NCBI GenBank assembly: GCA_010405405.1
Contig: MU004239.1
Coordinates: 608,713 to 672,712, forward strand
Direction of reading: 5' to 3'
DNA length: 64,000 nucleotides
Source of the DNA: Microthyrium microscopicum
Lineage: Eukaryota > Ascomycota > Dothideomycetes > Microthyriales > Microthyriaceae
The number at the start of each line of letters is the position of its first letter. Positions within the stretch are counted from its first letter, which is position 1. This document shows, piece by piece, positions 12,395 through 21,300 of the stretch. The translations under genes were made by a program, and so were the position numbers. Below the pieces are notes generated by a model. That model saw nothing but the letters and a program-made list of their open reading frames with translations. It made no database searches and was not told where the DNA came from.

Positions 12395-13159
12395 ATGTTC
12401 TTCAACGCAGCCATTCTCGCACTTTCACTCCTTCCCTTCTCCCACGCCCAAGTAAAGGACGATTTCGAAAAGGGTTTGGACGCAGCAGCATGGCCCATCT
12501 ACGCACCAGACTGTAATCAAGGCGGAAAAGTCACTCTCGACAGCACAACTGCTCACAGCGGGAAGAACTCTGTTCGAGTGAACGGAGCAGGTGGATTCTG
12601 TGGCCACATTTTCTTCGGTACGACAAAAGTGCCGTCTGGAGATGTCTACGTTCGAGCCTGGATGTAAGTAATAATGAGCGAATATGCTGCAGGACTAATT
12701 CGTGTCTTCTTCAGTAAATCATCCAAAGCCTTCACAGACTCCCACGTAACATTCATAACCATGACAGACGCCGCCCAACCCGCCAAAAAACACCTCCGCA
12801 TCGGCGGCCAATCGAAAATCCTCATGTATAACCGCGAATCCGACGATGCCACCCTGCCCAATCTCTCGCCCCAAGGAATTGCTGCGTCCGCTGCGCTTCC
12901 GGCGAATACATGGAAGTGCTTTGAATATCATTTGGGTGCCGATGGCAGTATTGAGACTTGGTTGGATGGCAAGGTTATTCCGGGGTTGACGGTTAAGAAT
13001 GGTGCGGCGAATGCGAATGCGGATCAGTGGAAGAGGGGTGGGTATAAGCCGAAGGTTACGGGCATTTATTTTGGGTGGGAGTCGTATGGGGGTGATACTA
13101 ATACGTTTTGGTATGATGATATTAGTGTTGGGTCGACGAGGGCTGGTTGTGATAAGTAA
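12395..13159 (+). CDS. cip1: Cip1-like secreted protein (polysaccharide-lyase-like fold)
   Basis: Exons 12395-12663 and 12715-13159 encode 237 residues. Residues 1-18 are a signal peptide (cleavage after SHA). The mature protein follows Trichoderma Cip1 closely: DDFEKGLDAAAWP, PDCNQGG, CGHIFFGTTKVPSGDVYVRAW across the splice, KHLRIGGQ, YNRESDDATLP, CFEYHLG and the C-terminal WYDDISVGSTRAGC. Trichoderma Cip1 is cellulose-induced; its core structure resembles a glucuronan lyase, and its exact substrate is debated. Unlike the Trichoderma protein there is no linker or CBM1: the chain stops two residues after RAGC. Expected in the extracellular space, acting on plant or fungal cell-wall polysaccharide. 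Family assignment is strong; activity is inferred. Confidence 0.92.
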
Positions 13160-13675
13160 ATGGGCAGTGACTGTTCGAAGTGTAATTGAAAGAGATGTAT
13201 GATACAGCAGCAATCAACCTGTACAGTATGCTGCTTCCGGTATACTTGAATGTACTCAAGGAATTGTGAATAACTGGAAGACCAAGCAAGGCTGAAAACA
13301 ATATCAGCCTGTTTAGTGTATAAGGCTGCAGATAGCGGTGCAACAACACTTCGTGCAAACATGCCGGATTCCACAGCTGTGACGTTCAGCTTTACTCGCA
13401 CTCTTGTGCTAGGAAAGTAACATAACATTATGTATAGCAGTCTAAAGCTTTGCTAGCAACAAGATGTACTGAGCTCAAACGTCAAAGTTGCTGTTGTTGG
13501 CTGGATGAGATACCATCAGCATGGCACAATAGTGCGGACACTATTTCGGTAGTATATACGGTGATAAGCATCGCGCCCCATGTCCAAGTGAGTAGTCGAA
13601 AGCAGTGATCGACCATGATATCGGCCATCGCAGTGTCGACGAAGTATCGACAAAGGCCCCAGCATAGACTTGCGA
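13160..13675. other. Intergenic, convergent 3' ends
   Basis: Lies between the 3' ends of the Cip1-like gene and the first RNase H-like gene. Nothing else seen. Confidence 0.65.
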
Positions 13676-14209
13676 CTAATCGTACAGCTCGTCTTCCAGT
13701 TCATCCAAGGCCTGGCCACAGTGCCAATCCGCCTCTCTATTGCGATTGCGAGGTATGTGCTCATATTCCACGTTGGAATGACCCATATTGTCCCAATTCA
13801 TCAGCCTGTCGTCAAGATTCAGTGCTTGTTCAATGAGATCTCGATTCGCGACTCGATAGCCTCTTGCGTTCCGCCAGCCGTTGTCGTACCAAATGTTAGG
13901 CCAGTCAGTCAAACAATGAACTGCATAGCTAGAATCAGAACTGATTTTGACGTAGATGGACCGGTAGCCTCGTTGTCGAGCGATCTCCAAGGCTTGCTCT
14001 TGGGCCATGATGATGGCCGTGAGTTCCGCCCGTTGATTTGTGGGAGTGGGATGGTCTGGTAGAATTCTTGTCCATGCTGGGTTTGGTTGGTTCTGGCGCT
14101 GCTCGTAGACGCAGGCGGCGGAGGCTATGGCTGCGGTCGTGCCATTGTGACGACAGGCTCCATCGACTGAGAAGTTCATTCGGTAAGGCATTCTCTTCTG
14201 ATCCATCAT
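13676..14209 (-). CDS. RNase H-like protein A
   Basis: Single exon, 177 residues from the first ATG (171 from the third, the context that matches the neighbouring paralogue). One RNase H type 1 domain: Asp16 in FSVDGAC, Glu62 in NQRAELTAI, Asp92 in SSDSSYAV and Asp161 in READW give the DEDD acidic set. The histidine that normally precedes the last Asp (as in GHAGHPxNE of bacterial RNase HI) is not evident (IPRNRNREAD). A donor-like CTAG|GTAAG lies at about 14251, upstream of the ATG, so a 5'-leader intron ending in GATCAG is possible and would move the start to ATGCCTTAC. The known activity is cleavage of RNA in RNA:DNA hybrids. No hybrid-binding domain or mitochondrial targeting peptide is seen, so it is not a standard RNase H1. 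Confidence 0.8.
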   Translation of the reverse strand: MMDQKRMPYRMNFSVDGACRHNGTTAAIASAACVYEQRQNQPNPAWTRILPDHPTPTNQRAELTAIIMAQEQALEIARQRGYRSIYVKISSDSSYAVHCLTDWPNIWYDNGWRNARGYRVANRDLIEQALNLDDRLMNWDNMGHSNVEYEHIPRNRNREADWHCGQALDELEDELYD

Positions 14210-14731
14210 CCGTTTAGCAACGATTCTGATTTCTTTGCGTACTGAACTTACCTAGACAGACCCTAGAATGAGCCGTTGTCTTTTAGGATACAAGTTGAAG
14301 CTTGGGAGATGATTCTGGAGAACAAAGTTGATGGTTTGGAGTACAAAGGAGGGAGAAAAGAGAAGATGACGAATTCATGGCCAGCAGCTCGAACAGAAGG
14401 TGCGAAGCATCGGTAAGCAGCAGTGACTTTGCCATGAAGAAAGAGCCCGAGGAGAGAATAGAAGCCTCAACCAAGTCGTTCCATCTGACAGAAGGTGCGG
14501 TCCACCAGTCGACAAAATACATAGCGCGTTCCAATAGACTCCTTTGGCCCCAATCCGCTACATTCTGTTATCGACTATGTTATTGGCCATCTAGTACGTA
14601 GAGATAATTGTTAGATATCGAAAACGATTGGACTTAGAAAGTATGCTCTTTACAAGATACGGTGGCAGACATCGCACTTTATGGGAGTATGCTATTGATA
14701 TTAGAGGTATAGAAGAGAAACATGGCGAAGC
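14210..14731. other. Spacer between RNase H-like genes
   Basis: No gene. Contains the presumed promoter and leader of gene A and the 3' end of gene B. Confidence 0.6.
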
Positions 14732-15214
14732 CTACTGCTCATCAAGGGCGTCGTTGCAATACTCATCCGCCAGCTCATTCTGACTGCGAGGAACCCAAAT
14801 GTATTCGACATCGCCAAGCTCATTGAGTCTGTCATCGAGATCAGATGCTTCCTCGATAAGATCTCGGTTGCACACCTCGTAGCCTCTCGAATTGCACCAG
14901 CCGTTATTAGCCCATGTGTAGATCCATCGTGTTAGGCAGCCAACCGCATATCTGGAATCGGAGTAGATTCTAATGTCAAGATCTGGGCTACCATTCAATT
15001 CGTCAAACTTTTCCAAGGCCTGCTCCTGGGCCATGATGATTGCGGTGATTTCCGCGCGTTGGTTGGTTGGAGTAGGATAGCTCGGTAGATGACGGGTCCA
15101 AGAGTCGTGGCCTCCGTGGTACTTCTTGTGGACACACGCGGCAGCACCTATGGCCCATTCTGTGCCATTGCCACGGCAGCCTCCATCGACCCAAAGATCC
15201 ATGCGATACGGCAT
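14732..15214 (-). CDS. RNase H-like protein B
   Basis: Single exon, 160 residues, a paralogue of gene A in the same orientation. Catalytic acids: Asp10 (LWVDGGC), Glu55 (NQRAEITAI), Asp86 (IYSDSRYAV) and Asp150 (NELADEY). Shared with gene A and unusual: a GNG/HNG loop after the first strand, LPxxPTPTNQRAE, NNGWxNxRGYxVxNRDLIE and a Leu-Asp-Asp-Arg-Leu helix. A donor-like CTAG|GTAAG at about 15349 upstream of the start repeats the arrangement in gene A. A tandem duplication is the simplest reading. Nuclease activity is plausible because the four acids are present; the biological target is unknown. Confidence 0.8.
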   Translation of the reverse strand: MPYRMDLWVDGGCRGNGTEWAIGAAACVHKKYHGGHDSWTRHLPSYPTPTNQRAEITAIIMAQEQALEKFDELNGSPDLDIRIYSDSRYAVGCLTRWIYTWANNGWCNSRGYEVCNRDLIEEASDLDDRLNELGDVEYIWVPRSQNELADEYCNDALDEQ

Positions 15215-16184
15215 TTCGGGATTCAGGATATGTCCAACGGATTGGTGTGGGCTGGCGAAGTGATTGGAGGGAGTCTGGTGCGGCGAACAGAAGCTAATTT
15301 AAACTACCTCTTGCTTAGTATGCAACTAATCATCTCAAGAGCGGCTTACCTAGAAATTACCTAGCGCTTAATTGATTCGTGTATTTTTATGTTCGAATTG
15401 CCGCAGGCTCATCAAGAGTGGTAGTAAGGCTGGGGCGTGATGCTGGCAACAAAAGTTGATGGTGCTTGTGGAGGAGGAATCTTGTGGTAGCGAAGATGAA
15501 TATGAAGGGAAGGGTAATAGTTTGGAAGAAAAATGGAGCCTGCAAAGAGCCGAAAGGTGGCAGTGACCTTGCCGTCACCTCCAAGCGTTCAGAACTTACC
15601 CAAAAGGGCAATCAAAGCTCCAATCAAAAGAGGCTATCCGACGGGAGGTGGTTGATGTATTTCTTTAGCACAAAACCGGATAGTTACATGAGTTGCCAGT
15701 GAAATGGCGGATGTGGTTTCATATTCAAAGCATGGATAGATGAGAAGCCTTGAAGAGTATCAGAGGTTTGGAAGCAAACCATCAACATGCTTTATACTTT
15801 GGAGGTGGCATCTGGCGTTCTCAAATTGACTCAAGACAGAGTTAGTGCGCCTATTTTCCATCTCTTGTATAAATATCTCTCTAATATCTGATATCGGTTA
15901 TTATATCTGTACATCGAAAGCGAAGCCAATTGGAGAGGATCGATAAGCCCAACGTAGTGATAAGGGAGGCGGCTTGGTGCAAAAACCATCTATCCGATGG
16001 CGGTTTGGAGACATGTTAACACGTCAACGATGCCAGCTCCAGTCAGGACTTCGGAAAGCGATGGTATTGCTACCACACCCGCTTCATGCGTGTGTTTGAC
16101 TCTGTCGATTTTGTGATCAAGAGCGTGCCCAAGAGTGATGCAGCGCACTTATTAAGCTCGCGCTCCTGTTGGTGATGAATCGGC
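15215..16184. other. Spacer between RNase H-like genes B and C
   Basis: No supported gene and no further RNase H motif on either strand. Small frames only. Confidence 0.55.
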
Positions 16185-18127
16185 TTATAGTTCTTCTACT
16201 TCCAGCAGCTTTTTGACCGCGGATAGCTTGCGGCTGCATATCTCGCGAGTATGCTGGTTTTGCTCAGGGGTGACCAACCTGTAGTCAACCTTGCCTACCC
16301 TCCCAATCCGCCCGTCCAGTTCTCCTGCTTCTTCGATGAGATCTCGATGTACTACGGGATCGCCAGTTGTATGTAACCAACCGCTAGCCCTGTACCTGGC
16401 AATGCAATCGCCAATTTGGCACATGTAGCCCATGGCGAATGTAGATGTCGTATTGATTCGCACTCTGATGGTTGAGTCTGAGTCCACTCCTCCATTGATG
16501 TCAAGAGCTGTCTGCTGAGCTAGGATGATGGCCCTGAAAGCTGCGCGGTCCAAGTTAGGAGAGGGACTATGTGGCAAGATCCGACTAAAGACGATAGATT
16601 CTCCAAGTATGGTTCTGCGGACGCAAAGGGCGATGCCTGTGCAGCTGGACGAGCCGTGGTGAATGTACCCGCTCTGGACCCATAACTCCGCGTAATGCTC
16701 TTGACGATGTACAAATTTTCTTGAGATTGACTTGGTGATAGGCGGGATTTTCGGCGGCGAAAGAACAGTGTTGATGTTTGAAGTCGAAGGGGAATCGGCT
16801 AAGGTAGAGCTGTTGCTGTTGTTCTCGTCGGCTCTCTGACCAGAATTAATGAAAAGGTCAGACCTAGAAGTTGTTAGTATAGAATCATGATCGGTGCTAA
16901 CACGCTTAAAAAAGACAATTCGGTCTTTTCACCGTAAGCACATGAAACGCCCATCGCATTTGATTTTTTGTTCCACGGATGTTGTCAAGAAATGTGATTT
17001 GGCACAGGGAAATCTTACCGATCCATCACACTCGTGTCATCTTGATTCGGCTTCCTTCTTACTTTGGAAACTGCTGACCTTTTCAAGTCTTCAGGGTTTC
17101 TCTGAATTTCTAGCTTCTTCACGTCTTCTGGCTGCTTAGGGATCTTTGAAATCTCCTGCCGTTCCGAAAATTTCTGTCCTGCTTCCTCCTCCTCTTTCTC
17201 CTCTTCCGAATCGTCCGAACCTTCCGAATCTTCCGAGGTATCCATTTGATCCAAGTGCTCTGGCACATTGATCTTCTTCGGTTCATTGATCTTCTCCGGT
17301 ACATTGATCTTCTCCGGTACATTGATCTTCTTCGGTTCATTGATCTTCTCCGGTACATTGATCTTCTCCGGTACATTGATCTTCTCCGGTACATTGATCT
17401 TCTCCGGTTCATTGATCTTCTCCGGTACATTGATCTTCTCCGGTACATTGATCTTCTCCGGTACATTGATCTTCTCCGGTACATTGAGTTTCTCTGCCAT
17501 ATTGCTGCGCTCGGGTGGATTGATCTCTTTGGGTTGATTGAGCTGCTCTGATGTGTTGGATTCACCTTCTAGATCCGAGTCCTCATATTCCTCCATCTCT
17601 TCATCTTCATCCTGGCTTTCCGGCTCAATAAAATGGCCTAGTTTCGTGTTTAGGTCTTCCTCTCTCTCCAATTGATTCAACTTGGCCCTACACGAAATAT
17701 CAGGAATTGTGTTTTGGTGGCGCGGGATCCACTTGTAATTAATCTGGCTCCCTGGAAGACCCTTTATCTCGCGATCAAGTATGTTCGCCACATCCAGCAA
17801 ATCGCGGTTTGTCTCCAGGTGCAAACTTGACCCATTCATAGCTCTGATGGTGCTTTTGCAGTCCGACCGAATAGTTACTGAAAGCCTCCCTTTTGCTTGC
17901 AGGCCATTGTAAATCTCAAGAGCCTTCTTTTGAGCTATGATCAGGGCCGTGATTTCAGCACGGGTGCTAGTGGGCCTGGGTTGACTGGGCAAGACGCTCA
18001 TCCATTGATCACGGGGATGTTTTCCTGGCTTGGTCTGAACACAAACGGCGACGGCTTTTCTTCGATGTCCTTCGGTGTATGGTCGATAGCCACCGTCGAC
18101 GCTGAAGTTGAGGGTAGTTTGTTGCAT
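16185..18127 (-). CDS. Tandem RNase H-like protein C: active-type N domain, degenerate C domain
   Basis: Exon 1 is 18127-17019 and exon 2 is 16863-16185, joined by a 155-nt intron with GTAAGA donor and a perfect TACTAAC branch site before CTTCTAG; the product is 595 residues. Domain 1 (about 1-160) keeps Asp11 (FSVDGG), Glu58 (TRAEITAL), Asp89 (IRSDCKS) and Asp143 (HQNTIPD). An acidic, Glu/Ser-rich linker follows, containing at least 13 hexapeptides of the form N-V-P-E-K-I. Domain 2 (about 425-595) aligns along its length with gene B but has lost every catalytic acid: VDGG is VQSG, RAEIT is RAAFR, SDSRYA is TTSTFA and LADE is HTRE. The shared NRDLIEEA-x2-LDxR helix survives as HRDLIEEAGELDGR. 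Domain 2 therefore looks like a non-catalytic module. ATG 18127 is chosen because it starts right at the first beta strand, as in A and B. Confidence 0.75.
17252..17485 (-). repeat. 18-bp coding minisatellite, 13 units
   Basis: Thirteen in-frame 18-bp units encode N-[VE]-P-[EK]-K-I (last unit NVPEHL) inside gene C. Units are nearly identical at DNA level, so recent expansion is likely. Three more degenerate hexamers (NQPKEI, NPPERS, NMAEKL) extend it on the N-terminal side. Because 18 is a multiple of three and the unit has no stop in other frames, long shadow frames appear on both strands. Confidence 0.95.
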
Positions 18128-18791
18128 TTTGTCATCCAGCGAGCCACACAACTCTCCGCATGGGCGTAGGGCCCAAGTTCGATTCAGTTGGTTAGCGATA
18201 GTATTGGTGGCTGCTCAATGGCAGGTTGCTCCGTAAGACCAAGTCGTGCTCTGAACCTGTCGTATGAAGTAGAAACCGAAAGAGTCGTGCGGCTTAAGAA
18301 ACGGAGAGGTTAGAGTATCGCATTTAACTGTGGGTTCAATGCAATGTCCAAGAAGAGTAGCCAATCACCCTATATTCGCATGTCAAGGGAACCCTGAGCT
18401 CTTCTTAAGATCCGTTCGAGAGATACGTTGTAAGCAAACAACTGAGCATGATGACTTCTAGTCTCTGCAGACCACCAGAAATACAAGGTAGGTATGTATA
18501 CCTTCAAGTATAACGACAGGAAATACGACTAGACTTAGAATGCGGAGAATGCGTAACGTGCCTTGGCCTTGGGTGTACGATGTCTACAAGGTAGGAGGTA
18601 TTCAATGGCTGCGTGGATGGAGAGGGACTTGTAAGGCTGTATGACAAGATCTTTGTGTGGGATGTAATATGCGATAGATTCCAAAAAACGAATGTTATCA
18701 AGTTCAATGGCTGTCGTAAAAGTAATGATTACCTAGACATGGTAGAGAGTGCATTTGAAACTTGATGGGACCTAAGAAGTCAAGTGCCCCT
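18128..18791. other. Intergenic up to the element
   Basis: Upstream region of gene C. Base composition is normal up to the left inverted repeat; no gene seen. Confidence 0.6.
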
Positions 18792-18869
18792 ATTTGTTGG
18801 GTGTAGAATTATTTTCATCTTATGCACAGGCCTTTTTGAAGGACTATCCCTAACTACCTATACCATAAT
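18792..18869 (+). repeat. Left terminal inverted repeat
   Basis: Starts ATTTGTTGGGTG. Pairs without gaps with the reverse complement of 27761-27838 over 78 bases, about 65 identical. Several differences are C/T or G/A, as expected from RIP. Confidence 0.88.
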
Positions 18870-19831
18870 GAGATTAAAATAGTAAATTAATTACTACTCG
18901 CTATTTACTATATTATATATATTAAAAGTATAAGTGCTATATTCCTTATAGTATATTATATTATTAGGAGCTTAAAAACTATAGCTTTCTTTACTAGTTA
19001 CTAAGTAGATATACTAAACTATTATTTTGTTGCCTTAGATTCTTAGCCTAATCTACCTCTATATATAGTACTTACTATAATAATTACTTCTTCTATCTTA
19101 ATTTTAACTATTAGAACTAATACTATTATAGATTCTTATATTATAGCTACGCGTTAAATATAAACTTAAGTATATTAACTAGGTAGGATATATATTAATA
19201 TAACTTACTATATTTACGCTATTATATATCTTAAGTATAACTAGACTAAAATAAGAATTATTAAGAAGATATACTATTTAACGTAAATAATTAGGTATTA
19301 GAAATATAATATAAGGAAATATAAGTCTATATAGAAACTATAGATACTACTATATAGAACGCTTTTATAACTTAAACTAGTAGATAAGAATACTTTATTA
19401 TAATATTTTTTATTATATAGCTAGTAATTATAAGCTAAAATAGTTTACTAGCTAGAGTAAGAGCATAATATATTAGTAGATAGATTTATAATATCTAGAA
19501 TACTTAAGAAAAGAGGATAGAAAATAAAAGCTATTATATAATTATTACTAAATAAGAGTAAAGAGCTTTATACTATATACTACTAAGATTTATTATAGTT
19601 TAAAGCTTAAGATTTAGTCTTTCTAGATAAGTCTATCTTTAAAGAGTAGAATAGCTAAAGACTATATATATATATATTTATAGGTTAACTCTTATAATAG
19701 ATATAGAATATAAATTATAGAAAGATATATATAATTCTAGCTATTATAATACTTAATAGGTATTTTTCTTATACTAGATTTTAAGAAAAGTATTATAATG
19801 TAGAGGACTTCTATAATTAGATTAGGATATA

Positions 19832-19941
19832 NNNNNNNNNNNNNNNNNNNNNNNNNNNNNNNNNNNNNNNNNNNNNNNNNNNNNNNNNNNNNNNNNNNNN
19901 NNNNNNNNNNNNNNNNNNNNNNNNNNNNNNNNNNNNNNNNN
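19832..19941. other. Assembly gap (N)
   Basis: A run of 110 N inside the AT-rich element; true gap length unknown. Confidence 0.99.
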
Positions 19942-20909
19942 TTAGTTTATACTAATTTAGGTATAGAATAGCTATTAAAGAATATAGGCTTTATTATTTA
20001 CTATCTACTACTCTACTCTTTTAATTTTAATCTAATAGAGTTAATGTTTAGTATTCTTAAGGCCTAGATAAAAAGGAATTAGGTATATAAATAGTAAAAT
20101 TTTAGGAACTTTATGTCTTTCTTAGAGTATATAGTTATAGCTAGTAGCTATAATTGCTTTATAGTTAGATAGTTTAGATATACTATTAAGAATTTATATT
20201 ATAAAGGAATAAATATATATACGTATTATAAGTTCCTTTAGGAATATAAGATATAAAGTATAGTAGAGCTTTATTAATAAAATAATTAGTTATTACGTTA
20301 TAAAGGAAATATTTAGGGTAATATAGATACTACTAGGTAATTTATATATTATAATTATAGGATATTAATATTATATAGTAGTTTAGTTTATTTTATATTT
20401 TATAAACTAATTATTAAATAGTACTTTACTATTCTTTATCTTTCTATTCCTATTCTTACTAGCTATTCTATACTAGTAAGTAGTTTTTATTTACCTCTAC
20501 GTATAGTAAGTATAAATAAGGACTATTAACTAGCACTTTCTATATAGTTTCTTAGTCTATTTAGATAAAAGAAGTTAACTACTATATTAGAGTCCTAATA
20601 AAACTTCTTATTATCTTAGATATAAGGCTAGCAAGCTAGGGCCTTTGCTTCTATATACTTTAGTAATATATAAAGAATATAGAAGTAAAGGTATAGAAGT
20701 TAGAGTCCTATATAAAGGATAGTATTTTTTAATATAGTAGAAACGCGTATTAGTAAGGAGAGAGTCTTAAGAATCTTATTACTATTTTTAGATAGTAATA
20801 ATCTAATAGTAGTAAAGTCCTAGCTCTTTTAGTATTTCTTTTAAAATAGTAAGCTAATAGAGCCTAATCTCTTATAGTATTTCTTTAGAAAAGTAAACTA
20901 GTAGAGTTT

Positions 20910-21300
20910 TAGTAAATAAACTAAAGAGATAGAAAGAATATATATTAGATAGTAGCTTAACCTAAATAAATTAGAGAAATTAAGGAAATATATATTAGAT
21001 AGTAGCTTAATCTATAATTTATAGAAATAATATAAAGATAGTACTCTATAAGAAATAAAGTTTTATAGCTCTAAGTCTTAAAGCTAAATTAGAGTTAATT
21101 TAGTAAGCTATAAAGTATAGAGTCCTAACTCTCTTAATAATATTATTAAAAGAATATACGCTAGAGGGTAGCTTAATCTAAATAAACTAAAGAAATTAAG
21201 AGAATATATACTAGAGAGTAACTTAACCTAAATAGATTAAAGAGATTAAGGGAATATACGCTAGAAAGTAGCTTAACTTATAGTTTATAGGTATAATATA
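20910..21300. repeat. Diverged tandem repeats, about 50 bp unit, inside the element
   Basis: Two clusters (about 20910-21050 and 21150-21300) repeat a 50-bp unit centred on AGTAGCTTAACCTAAATAAA, each cluster ending in the same TATAGTTTATAG-like block followed by AATATAAAG. The clusters look like copies of one another. RIP has blurred the copies. Confidence 0.6.

Noticed and set aside
2763-13159. A secondary-metabolite cluster around the P450
   Set aside because: No synthase, terpene cyclase, methyltransferase or pathway regulator is next to it; neighbours are unrelated.
17246-17551. Long + strand open frames with FIDLLRYIDLLRY-like repeats opposite gene C
   Set aside because: They are shadows of the 18-bp minisatellite, which has no stop in several frames. 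Real coding is on the minus strand, with RNase H motifs on both sides.
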